Below are positions 25,978-32,890 of a stretch of DNA of 64,000 bases, in pieces. The position numbers and the translations under genes are program-made. The first letter of the stretch is position 1. Every line of letters begins with the position of its first letter. Source of the DNA: Streptosporangium brasiliense (lineage in GTDB: Bacteria > Actinomycetota > Actinomycetes > Streptosporangiales > Streptosporangiaceae); the NCBI RefSeq assembly GCF_030811595.1, contig NZ_JAUSRB010000002.1, forward strand, positions 5,084,001 through 5,148,000. The letters run 5' to 3'. The notes under the pieces were generated by a model, which saw only the letters and a program-made list of their open reading frames with translations, ran no database searches and was not told the origin of the DNA.

Positions 25978-27138
25978 GTGGACGAGGTGTGGGATCTGGT
26001 GATCGTCGGCGGCGGCCCCGCGGGCTCCGCGGCGGCGCTGCGCGCCAAGCAGCTCCGGCCGCAGGCGCGGGTGCTCCTGCTCGACAGGGCGGACTTCCCC
26101 CGTGACAAGGCGTGCGGCGACGGCATCGCCGCCCACGGCCGCGACGAGCTCGCCCTGCTCGGCGTCCCCGACCTCATCGCCGACTACCGGCCGACCCGGC
26201 GTCTGTCGGTGATCTCACCCGGAGGCGCGCACGTCTGCGCCACCGTCGCCCGTCCCCACCACGTCGTCCCCCGCGTGGTCTTCGACGCCCGGCTCGTCGA
26301 CGCGGCCCGGGCCCGCGGCGTCGAGGTCCGCCGCCACCGCGTCCGCACGCTCGCCGTACACCCCGGCCACGTCGTCCTCGACGGCACCGTCACCGCCCGC
26401 GCCGTCGTCGCCGCAGACGGGGCCAACTCGGCCGTGCGCCGCCTCATCGGTGTCGCCCCCGCTCCCGACAGGCACACCGCGATCGCCGTCCGCGGCTACG
26501 CCGACCTGCCCGCCGACGACGACGTCCAGCTCATCGCCATGCAGAAGGAGGGCTGGCCCGCGTACGCGTGGTCGTTCCCGATCGGCGACGGCACCGCCAA
26601 CGTCGGCTTCGGGATGCTCCTGCCCCGGCTGCGCGCCACCGGGCTGCCCGGCCGGGAGGTGCTCCACGGCCGGCTCGCCGCGCTGCTGCCCCACCTGCCC
26701 GCCCGGGACCTGCGCGCCCACCACCTGCCCCTGTCGCCCGGCCGCCCGGTGCCCGGAGCCGGGCGGGTGATGCTCGCCGGTGACGCTGCCGGCCTCGTCA
26801 ACCCGCTCACCGGCGAGGGCATCTACTACGCCCTGCTGTCCGGCCGGCTCGCCGGCGCCGCCGCCGTCCAGGCCGCCGGCGACCCGCTGCCCGCCTACCG
26901 GCGCGCGCTGGGGAAGGCCCTCGGACGGCACCTGCGCACCACCGACGTGCTCGCCCGCGCCGCCCAGGCGCCCGGGTTCATCGACGCCGCGATCGGCACC
27001 GCGGCCCGGCGCAAGGAGGTCTTCGACCTGCTCGTCGACGTGGGGCTCGGCGCGGGCACGGTGCCGCTGGGGCTCGGGTGCGCGGTGGCCGGCCGCTGGC
27101 TGCTGAACGGCCTGCGGGGAAGGGGTAGGGGAGGATGA
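25978..27138 (+). CDS. Geranylgeranyl reductase-family FAD oxidoreductase
   Basis: 386 residues starting at GTG 25978. FAD-binding GGGPAGSAAA at the N-terminus, PRDKACGDG (the CxG motif of the family that shapes the active site), a central VVAADGANSAVRRLIG, and LAGDAAGLVNPLTGEGIYYAL, the second FAD motif typical of geranylgeranyl/digeranylgeranyl reductases. These enzymes saturate isoprenoid double bonds, for example in menaquinone side chains in actinobacteria, so a respiratory-quinone or isoprenoid-lipid role is likely. It stands alone; the flanking genes do not define the substrate. Confidence 0.88.
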   Translation: MDEVWDLVIVGGGPAGSAAALRAKQLRPQARVLLLDRADFPRDKACGDGIAAHGRDELALLGVPDLIADYRPTRRLSVISPGGAHVCATVARPHHVVPRVVFDARLVDAARARGVEVRRHRVRTLAVHPGHVVLDGTVTARAVVAADGANSAVRRLIGVAPAPDRHTAIAVRGYADLPADDDVQLIAMQKEGWPAYAWSFPIGDGTANVGFGMLLPRLRATGLPGREVLHGRLAALLPHLPARDLRAHHLPLSPGRPVPGAGRVMLAGDAAGLVNPLTGEGIYYALLSGRLAGAAAVQAAGDPLPAYRRALGKALGRHLRTTDVLARAAQAPGFIDAAIGTAARRKEVFDLLVDVGLGAGTVPLGLGCAVAGRWLLNGLRGRGRGG

Positions 27139-27253
27139 GGCGCCGGTCCGGTGCCGATGAACGGCCCGCGGGGAGGGGGCGGGGCGCCGGCTCCGCCGCG
27201 GGGCCGCGTCCGGTCCGGTCGCGTCCGGCCCCGCCGTGCAGCAGAGTGATGGG

Positions 27254-27835
27254 GTGACACGTCGCCTCCCGCCGATGCTCCTGGCCGTGGCCCTGCTGTC
27301 CGGCTGCGGCTCCGAGGGCACGCTCAGCCAGGCCGCGCTGGATCAGGCGCGGGCCCAGGGCGTGGCCCCGGACCTGATCTACGTGGTCGACCTGCCGGGA
27401 TACGAGCCGGCCGAGCAGTCGGTCGGCGTGGTCGGGGAGGAGGGCTTCGGGGCCTTCTACGTCTCGCCGGAGGGCCGGCAGGTGGAGCTCCGGATCGACC
27501 GCGGCACGTTCAGCGACGCCCTGTGCGCCGACTCGCCCCTCAGCGGGGCCGAGCCGCCGGCGCCGGTCCGGTGCGAGCGTGACGAGGTCGGCTGGTACCG
27601 CACGGCAGGAGGCCGTCACGAATACACGGCGCTCAACGGTGACCACTACGTCCGGCTGAACGGCCGCGTCGGAGAGGTGGACCGGGCCGCGCTGAAGGCG
27701 GCCGTGGCCGGGGCGCGGCCGGTGAGCGGGGAGGGCCCCGGGACGCCCTCGCCGCCGCCCGGTCCGGTGGACCGCGGCGACCTGCCGACCAACGGCGACG
27801 GCGCGCCGGACAACGGTGTGGGCCCCGGCGGCTGA
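27254..27835 (+). CDS. Lipoprotein, unknown function
   Basis: 193 residues. The start VTRRLPPMLLAVALLSGCGS (GTG at 27254) gives a signal sequence with lipobox LSGC. The mature domain has strand-rich segments (LIYVVDLPGY, GFGAFYVSPEGRQVELRI) and two Cys (LCADS, VRCERDE) that may pair; the last 40 residues are Gly/Pro-rich and disordered. No known domain is recognised. A GTG 18 bases upstream is also in frame but has no ribosome site. Confidence 0.7.
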   Translation: MTRRLPPMLLAVALLSGCGSEGTLSQAALDQARAQGVAPDLIYVVDLPGYEPAEQSVGVVGEEGFGAFYVSPEGRQVELRIDRGTFSDALCADSPLSGAEPPAPVRCERDEVGWYRTAGGRHEYTALNGDHYVRLNGRVGEVDRAALKAAVAGARPVSGEGPGTPSPPPGPVDRGDLPTNGDGAPDNGVGPGG

Positions 27836-27908
27836 CCTGGATCCGCCGGCCGGCGGGAGGTCTCGACGGGCCGGTCCGGCGGGCGCGGCGGGCGCGTGGG
27901 CCGGGGGA

Positions 27909-28511
27909 TCAGCCGGCGTCGCCGCCGGCCGTGGCGCCGATGACCTGCGCGAGATCCGCCGGCACCGGGTAGGGGCGCTCGGCCGGGAGCAGTCCGGTCA
28001 CGTCCCGGCCGCTCCGGAGGGCGGCGTGGAGGTCGCGGACCCGGCCGGTGATGTCGGTGATCGCCAGGGTCCACCCGTCGAGATAGCGGTCGACGGCCTC
28101 GCCGGACAGGCCGATCTGGATGGACCGGTGCGGCAGCGCGTTGTGGTGCGGATCACGTTCGGGGTCCCACTGGATCCGGACCGGGCTGTGCCGCAGCCGC
28201 TCGGCCCACCCGGCGCGGTCGCCGTCCGGCCCGTGGTGGCTGAGGCAGGAGTGGGCCAGCGCCCACTCGAAGCCCTCGCGGGTGATGTCGACGGCCAGGA
28301 CGCGGGTCTGGCCGGGCTTGGTGGCCCAGCCGCAGCGGTACATCATCCAGCGGAACGACGGTTTGATCCAGGTCATCCGCTCCCGTTTGAACGGCGCGAC
28401 GAACCGCTGGGCCGCGACGGCGGGGCCGGCGATCACCGGATCGTAGGCCTGGTAGACGGTGATCGACTCCTCGGTGTAGGTGGCACGGATCTGCCGGTAG
28501 GGCACGTTCAT
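27909..28511 (-). CDS. DUF4291 protein
   Basis: 200 residues matching DUF4291: YRQIRATYTEESITVYQAY at the start, then MTWIKPSFRWMMYRCGWATK and ITREGFEWALAHSCLSHH. A widespread uncharacterised family of bacteria and fungi without known catalytic role; the conserved Arg, Trp and His residues suggest an enzyme or nucleotide-binding fold. I used the ATG at 28511; the frame is open 12 codons further. It faces the ABC-F gene divergently. Confidence 0.85.
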   Translation of the reverse strand: MNVPYRQIRATYTEESITVYQAYDPVIAGPAVAAQRFVAPFKRERMTWIKPSFRWMMYRCGWATKPGQTRVLAVDITREGFEWALAHSCLSHHGPDGDRAGWAERLRHSPVRIQWDPERDPHHNALPHRSIQIGLSGEAVDRYLDGWTLAITDITGRVRDLHAALRSGRDVTGLLPAERPYPVPADLAQVIGATAGGDAG

Positions 28512-28652
28512 GACGCCCAGGGTGGCGGGCCGGGCCCTGCCGGGCAACCGGATTAACCGGGTGGGACGCGGGCGGGACGGCCGCTGACCTGCGGATCACG
28601 GTGACAGGCCGCCGGCGGGAGGGCGGTGGCGGACCCGCACGCCGAGCCCGGG

Positions 28653-28676
28653 GCACCGGCCGGAAAAAGCCGGTGC
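28653..28676 (+). promoter_or_regulatory. Hairpin upstream of the ABC-F leader
   Basis: GCACCGGC and GCCGGTGC form a perfect 8-bp stem with a CGGAAAAA loop, ending 33 bases before the short upstream ORF. It may be a 5'-leader structure, a terminator for upstream reading, or lie upstream of the transcription start. Confidence 0.45.
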
Positions 28677-28709
28677 GCGCCGTGGCGGGGGGCGGGTAGG
28701 CTGCCCGGC

Positions 28710-28733
28710 ATGTCCACACCCCGGATCTCTTAG
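28710..28733 (+). CDS. Putative 7-codon leader peptide of the ABC-F gene
   Basis: ATG TCC ACA CCC CGG ATC TCT TAG encodes MSTPRIS, 58 bases upstream of the ABC-F start, with AGG about 9 bases before its ATG. Its stop codon overlaps the first base of the hairpin at 28732. Short upstream ORFs that stall ribosomes in the presence of antibiotics control many resistance-type ABC-F genes, so this may be such a leader. No expression evidence is possible from sequence. Confidence 0.45.
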   Translation: MSTPRIS

Positions 28734-28774
28734 CTCGGACACCCGCTTCCACGCCACCCTTGTGTCCTTGAGCT
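28732..28774 (+). promoter_or_regulatory. Candidate attenuator hairpin before ABC-F
   Basis: AGCTC-GGACAC (28732-28742) pairs with GTGTCC-TT-GAGCT (28762-28774): 11 pairs with a TT bulge and a 19-base loop. The 5' arm can instead pair through GGACA with TGTCC inside the upstream ORF (28711-28715), so two exclusive structures exist. The 3' arm ends 4 bases before the GGAG ribosome site at 28779. Confidence 0.55.
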
Positions 28775-28791
28775 ATCCGGAGTGCGATCAA

Positions 28792-30390
28792 ATGATCACT
28801 GTCCGTGGTGTCGACGTGCGCGTCGGCGCCCGCCTGCTGCTGTCCGACATCTCCTTCCACATCTCCCCGGGCCACCGGGTCGGCCTGGTCGGCCGTAACG
28901 GCGCCGGCAAGACCACCCTGCTGAGCGTCCTCGCCGGGCAGGCGCAGCCGGCGGCCGGCACCGTCACCCGTACCGGTCCGGTCGGCTACCTCCCGCAGGA
29001 CTCCCGGGCCGGCGATCCCGCCGCCACCGCCACCGAGCGCGTCCTGTCGGCCCGCGGCATGGACCGCGCGGTGCGCGCGCTGCGCGCCGCCGAGGCCGCG
29101 ATGGCCGGGGCCGCCGGGGCGGCCCAGGACCGGGCGATGCGCGCCTACACCCGCGCGGAGGCGGAGTTCCTGGCCCGCGGCGGGTACGCCGCCGAGGCGG
29201 AGGCGGCGCGGGTCGCCGCCGGGCTGGGCCTGCCCGAGCAGGTCATGACCCGGCCGCTGGGCACCCTGTCCGGCGGGCAGCGGCGCCGTGTCGAGCTGGC
29301 CCGCATCCTGTTCGCCGACCACGGAACCCTGCTGCTGGACGAGCCCACCAACCATCTCGACGCCGACTCGGTCGCCTGGCTGCGCGTCTTCCTGACCGCC
29401 CACCAGGGTGGCCTGGTCCTGATCAGCCACGACACCGACCTGCTGGCGGCCACCGTCAACCGGGTCTTCCACCTCGACGCTCACCGCGCGGCCATCGACG
29501 TCCACAACACCGGATGGGAGGCCTACCTCGCCCAGCGCGAGGCCGACGAGCGGCGCCGCGTCCGCGAGCGCGCCGGCGCCGAGCGCAAGGCCGAGGCGCT
29601 GCGGACGCAGGCCGACAAGATGCGGGCCCGTGTCAAGACCGCCGTCGCGGCCAAGAACATGGCCCGCCGGGCCGACCGCATGCTGGCCGAGCTGGAACCC
29701 GTCCGCCGCGCCGACAAGGTCGCCAGGATCCGGCTGCCCGAACCGGCTCCGTGCGGCCGGATCCCGCTGGCCGCGATCAGCCTCACCAAGTCGTACGGCC
29801 CCTTGAAGGTGCTCACCGGAGTCGACCTCGCCGTCGACCGGGGCAGCCGCATCGTGGTCCTCGGCCTCAACGGCGCGGGCAAGACCACCCTGCTGCGGAC
29901 CCTCGCCGGGCATGAGCGTCCCGACGCGGGCCGGGTCGTGCCCGGGCACGGGCTGCGGCTGGGCTACTTCGCCCAGGAGCACGAGACGCTGGACGGCGCC
30001 CGCACGGTCCGGCAGAACCTGGCGTCGGCCGCGCCGCACCTGACCGACGGCGAGGCCCGGACCATCCTCGGGTCGTTCCTGTTCTCCGGCGACGACGCCG
30101 ACAAGCCTGCCGGGGTGCTGTCCGGCGGTGAGCGGACCCGCCTGGCGCTGGCGACCCTGGTCTGCTCCGGGGCCAACGTGCTCCTGCTCGACGAGCCCAC
30201 CAACAACCTCGACCCGGCCTCGCGCGGTGAGGTCCTCGCCGCGGTGGGCGCCTACCCGGGGGCGGTGGTGATGGTCACGCACGACGAGGGCGCGGTCGAG
30301 GCGCTGCGGCCGGACCGGGTGCTGCTGCTGCCCGACGGCGTCGAGGACCACTGGAGTCCCGGCTACGCCGGCCTGGTGCCGCTCGCCTGA
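28792..30390 (+). CDS. ABC-F family ATPase (ribosome-associated, resistance type)
   Basis: 532 residues with two ABC domains and no membrane segment. Domain 1: Walker A GRNGAGKTT (about 37-45), signature LSGGQRRRVELARI, Walker B LLLDEPTNHLD. Domain 2: GLNGAGKTT, LSGGERTRLALATL, LLLDEPTNNLD. A charged helical linker (ERRRVRERAGAERKAEALR, then KNMARRADRML) joins them, the region that reaches the ribosomal tunnel in ABC-F proteins. Such proteins act on ribosomes and many protect against macrolides, lincosamides or pleuromutilins; Streptomyces examples lie in antibiotic clusters. The ATG at 28792 has GGAG 9 bases upstream; an upstream GTG (28762) is also in frame but lies in the hairpin. Confidence 0.9.
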   Translation: MITVRGVDVRVGARLLLSDISFHISPGHRVGLVGRNGAGKTTLLSVLAGQAQPAAGTVTRTGPVGYLPQDSRAGDPAATATERVLSARGMDRAVRALRAAEAAMAGAAGAAQDRAMRAYTRAEAEFLARGGYAAEAEAARVAAGLGLPEQVMTRPLGTLSGGQRRRVELARILFADHGTLLLDEPTNHLDADSVAWLRVFLTAHQGGLVLISHDTDLLAATVNRVFHLDAHRAAIDVHNTGWEAYLAQREADERRRVRERAGAERKAEALRTQADKMRARVKTAVAAKNMARRADRMLAELEPVRRADKVARIRLPEPAPCGRIPLAAISLTKSYGPLKVLTGVDLAVDRGSRIVVLGLNGAGKTTLLRTLAGHERPDAGRVVPGHGLRLGYFAQEHETLDGARTVRQNLASAAPHLTDGEARTILGSFLFSGDDADKPAGVLSGGERTRLALATLVCSGANVLLLDEPTNNLDPASRGEVLAAVGAYPGAVVMVTHDEGAVEALRPDRVLLLPDGVEDHWSPGYAGLVPLA

Positions 30391-30394
30391 GACT

Positions 30395-30420
30395 CGGAGG
30401 CGGCGGATCCGCCGCCTCCG
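30395..30420 (+). terminator. 26-bp perfect palindrome after ABC-F
   Basis: A perfect palindrome, CGGAGGCGGCGGA followed by its complement, 4 bases after the ABC-F stop. It forms a very stable stem without a U-tract and probably terminates the ABC-F transcript together with the next hairpin. Confidence 0.65.
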
Positions 30421-30439
30421 GCCCGCCGATCAGCGTGAC

Positions 30440-30475
30440 GGGGCGCCCGCACGGCTCACGCCGTGCGGGCGCCCC
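30440..30475. terminator. 16-bp hairpin between ABC-F and the tRNA operon
   Basis: GGGGCGCCCGCACGGC pairs perfectly with its complement around a TCAC loop. With the palindrome at 30395 it makes a double terminator insulating the convergent ABC-F and tRNA transcripts. Confidence 0.6.
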
Positions 30476-30523
30476 GGCCGCGGGAGTGCGGGGGAGAAAC
30501 GGCGGTGAGAAAGGCGAGAAATG

Positions 30524-30555
30524 GAAAAAAGAATCCCCAGGTCACTGACCTGGGG
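30524..30555 (-). terminator. Rho-independent terminator of the tRNA operon
   Basis: On the minus strand CCCCAGGTCA and TGACCTGGGG form a 10-bp stem followed by ATTCTTTTTT, ten bases after the tRNA-Val gene. It is the clearest classic terminator in the window. Confidence 0.88.
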
Positions 30556-30564
30556 ACTGTGTGG

Positions 30565-30636
30565 TGGACGATACAGGGATTGAACCTGTGACCTCTTCCG
30601 TGTCAGGGAAGCGCTCTCCCGCTGAGCTAATCGTCC
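30565..30636 (-). tRNA. tRNA-Val (GAC)
   Basis: The minus strand folds as a cloverleaf: acceptor GGACGAT/ATCGTCC, D-arm AGCTCAGCGGGAGAGC, anticodon arm CTTCCCTGACACGGAAG with anticodon GAC, T-arm ACAGGTTCAATCCCTGT. CCA is not encoded. It is last in the Gly-Cys-Val operon. Confidence 0.95.
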
Positions 30637-30649
30637 TCGCTGAAACCAG

Positions 30650-30720
30650 AGGTGGAGACGGGATTTGAACCCGTGTACACGGCTTTGCAGGCCGTTGCCT
30701 CGCCTCTCGGCCACTCCACC
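30650..30720 (-). tRNA. tRNA-Cys (GCA)
   Basis: Acceptor GGTGGAG/CTCCACC, D-arm TGGCCGAGAGGCGAGGCA, anticodon arm ACGGCCTGCAAAGCCGT with anticodon GCA, T-arm CGGGTTCAAATCCCG. Discriminator U73, required by cysteinyl-tRNA synthetase, is present. CCA is not encoded. Confidence 0.95.
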
Positions 30721-30747
30721 GGAGTGAGAGCCCTGAAAGCCCTTCCG

Positions 30748-30819
30748 AGCGGAAGACGGGATTCGAACCCGCGACCCTCACCTTGGCAAGGTGATGCTCT
30801 ACCACTGAGCCACTTCCGC
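30748..30819 (-). tRNA. tRNA-Gly (GCC)
   Basis: Acceptor GCGGAAG/CTTCCGC, D-arm GGCTCAGTGGTAGAGC, anticodon arm ATCACCTTGCCAAGGTGAG with anticodon GCC, T-arm CGCGGGTTCGAATCCCG. First gene of the tRNA operon, 76 bases downstream of the ACT-domain gene. The Gly-Cys-Val order is common in actinomycetes. Confidence 0.95.
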
Positions 30820-30895
30820 GTGTTTTCGCCGGGTGTTCTCCCTGCGGCAACGAGAGAACTCTAGCGGGTTTTCCGAGTGGTTGCGTAACCGTCGG

Positions 30896-31546
30896 TCAGC
30901 CGGGGAGGCGGAGGCGGCGGGCGACCCCGCGTTCCACCGCGGGCAGGGTGAGGAAGATCTCCAGGATCCGGGTGAGGCGGTGCACCTCGATGCGGTGGAA
31001 GGCGGGGCCGTCGGCGCGGGCCAGCAGGAGCGTCAGGGCCAGCGGGGGGAGGGGCGCGGAGATCACGTGGAGGCCGGAGTCGAGGGTGACGGCCGTCGGC
31101 CGGCCCGGGGTGTCGGCGGGGAAGGGGATCTCGGCCGGGGCGCGCCAGCTGGAGTGGACGACCGCGCGCGGGTCCTCCTCCGTCCCGGCCGCCGCCCAGT
31201 CGGCGCTGAACAGCACCGGCATGGAGTCGAGCAGCGTGGCCAGCGCGCGGTCTCCCGCCGTGGTGATGTATTTGAGGATCTCCAGCTCCGGATAGGTGCC
31301 CGGCGCCTCCCGCGTGCCCCACACGCCCTCGACGCTCACCCCCGGGATGTCCAGCAGGCTCTCGACGAGCGGCTTCCGGGGAGCGGAGTCGGGCCAGTAG
31401 ACGGTGATGTCGTCGACCGCCCGGCCCTCGCCGCGCTCCAGCACGACGAGCTGGGTGATGTCGGCTCCGGCGGCGCCGAGGACATGGGTGATCCTGCCCA
31501 GGGAACCCGGCTGGTCGGGCAGTGTGATCCGCAGTCGCAGAAGCAT
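30896..31546 (-). CDS. ACT-domain protein
   Basis: 216 residues. The N-terminal ACT domain (LLRLRITLPDQPGSLGRI, then HVLGAAGADITQLVVLE) is an amino-acid sensing fold. A second domain from about residue 75 has LEILKYITTAGDRALATLLDSMPVLFSADWAA and HSSWRAPAEIPF, which I do not assign. It resembles actinobacterial amino-acid-binding ACT proteins encoded near tRNA genes; role unknown, perhaps allosteric sensing. It lies upstream of the tRNA-Gly gene on the same strand and diverges from dusB. Confidence 0.82.
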   Translation of the reverse strand: MLLRLRITLPDQPGSLGRITHVLGAAGADITQLVVLERGEGRAVDDITVYWPDSAPRKPLVESLLDIPGVSVEGVWGTREAPGTYPELEILKYITTAGDRALATLLDSMPVLFSADWAAAGTEEDPRAVVHSSWRAPAEIPFPADTPGRPTAVTLDSGLHVISAPLPPLALTLLLARADGPAFHRIEVHRLTRILEIFLTLPAVERGVARRLRLPG

Positions 31547-31639
31547 CCGTGGCCTCCGGTGTCACGTCTGGCTACGCCAAGGACAACCCTACCCAGCGGT
31601 GATTCGTCCCGCCGCGCCCCGTACGGTAGAAACAACCAG

Positions 31640-32761
31640 GTGGAGTCGTTGAAACTCGGATCGCTCGAGGTCTGGCCGCCCGTCGTCCTCGCCCCCATGG
31701 CCGGGATCACCAACGCGCCCTTCCGGACCCTCTGCCGCGAGCAGGGCGGCGGCCTGTTCGTCTGCGAGATGATCACGACGCGGGCGCTGGTGGAGCGCAA
31801 CGCCAAGACGCTGAAGATGATCCGGTTCGACCCGGCGGAGCAGCCCCGCAGCATCCAGCTCTACGGGGTCGACCCGGTGACCGTCGGCAGGGCCGTCCGC
31901 ATGATCGCCGAGGAGGACCTGGCCGACCACGTCGACCTCAACTTCGGCTGCCCGGTGCCCAAGGTGACCCGGCGCGGCGGCGGTTCCGCCCTGCCGTACA
32001 AGCGCAACCTGCTCCGGGCCATCCTGCGCGAGGCGGTGCGCAACGCCGGGACGCTGCCGGTGACCATGAAGATGCGCAAGGGCATCGACGACGACCACCT
32101 GACCTACCTCGACGCGGGGCGGATCGCGGTGGAGGAGGGCGTCTCCGCGGTCGCCCTGCACGGCCGCACGGCCGTCCAGCACTACGGCGGCACCGCCGAC
32201 TGGGAGGCCATCGCCCGCCTCAAGGAGGCGGTGACGGAGATCCCGGTGCTCGGCAACGGCGACATCTGGAGCGCCGCCGACGCGCTGCGGATGATGGACG
32301 AGACCGGATGCGACGGCGTCGTCGTGGGCCGGGGCTGCCTCGGGCGCCCATGGCTGTTCAGGGACCTGGCGGCCGCGTGCGAGGGGAGCCCGGAGCGCGC
32401 CCGGCCGTTGCTGGGGGAGGTCGCCGCGACCATGGACCGGCACGCCACGCTGCTGACGGAGTGCTTCGGCAGCGAGCCGCACGCCGTGGCCGACTTCCGC
32501 AAGCACGTCGGCTGGTATCTCAAGGGCTTCACCGTCGGGGCCGACCTCCGCCGCCGCCTGGCCACCTCCGCCGACCTGGCCTCCCTGCGGGAGGGGCTCG
32601 CCGAGCTCGATCCCGCCCAGCCCTGGCCCGACGGCGTCGACGCGCCCCGCGGCAAGACCCATCCGCGCGACCGGGTCCACCTGCCCGCCGGCTGGCTGGA
32701 CGACCCCTACGACCTCGCCGTCCCCGGCGCCGAGGCCGAGCTCGACACCTCGGGCGGCTGA
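31640..32761 (+). CDS. dusB: tRNA-dihydrouridine synthase DusB
   Basis: 373 residues. Reduces uridine to dihydrouridine in the D-loop of tRNAs with FMN and NADPH. Landmarks: VVLAPMAGITNAPFR (FMN phosphate region), LNFGCPVPKVTRRGGGSAL with the catalytic Cys, KMRKGIDDDH, ALHGRTAVQHYGG, and NGDIWSAADALRM. The C-terminal helical domain continues to the usual length. Start assigned to GTG 31640; there is no clear ribosome site and TACGGT lies 12 bases upstream, so a leaderless mRNA is possible; a TTG at 31649 is the alternative. Confidence 0.93.
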   Translation: MESLKLGSLEVWPPVVLAPMAGITNAPFRTLCREQGGGLFVCEMITTRALVERNAKTLKMIRFDPAEQPRSIQLYGVDPVTVGRAVRMIAEEDLADHVDLNFGCPVPKVTRRGGGSALPYKRNLLRAILREAVRNAGTLPVTMKMRKGIDDDHLTYLDAGRIAVEEGVSAVALHGRTAVQHYGGTADWEAIARLKEAVTEIPVLGNGDIWSAADALRMMDETGCDGVVVGRGCLGRPWLFRDLAAACEGSPERARPLLGEVAATMDRHATLLTECFGSEPHAVADFRKHVGWYLKGFTVGADLRRRLATSADLASLREGLAELDPAQPWPDGVDAPRGKTHPRDRVHLPAGWLDDPYDLAVPGAEAELDTSGG

Positions 32762-32818
32762 GGCGCCCGGCGGAGGGCGGGCCGGGCTCGCGCAATCGCG
32801 ATCAGAATGTGATCCCCT

Positions 32819-32861
32819 TCTGACGGGACGATGTCAGCCTCCTGGGTAACTTCCCGTCAGA
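32819..32861. promoter_or_regulatory. Inverted repeat upstream of the TRAP transporter
   Basis: TCTGACGGGA and TCCCGTCAGA are perfect 10-bp arms around 23 bases, 29 bases before the TRAP permease start. An operator or a leader stem; also near the end of dusB, so it could serve as a weak terminator. Confidence 0.45.
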
Positions 32862-32890
32862 GACCGGCGGCTCACACGTGGAGACGGCGT

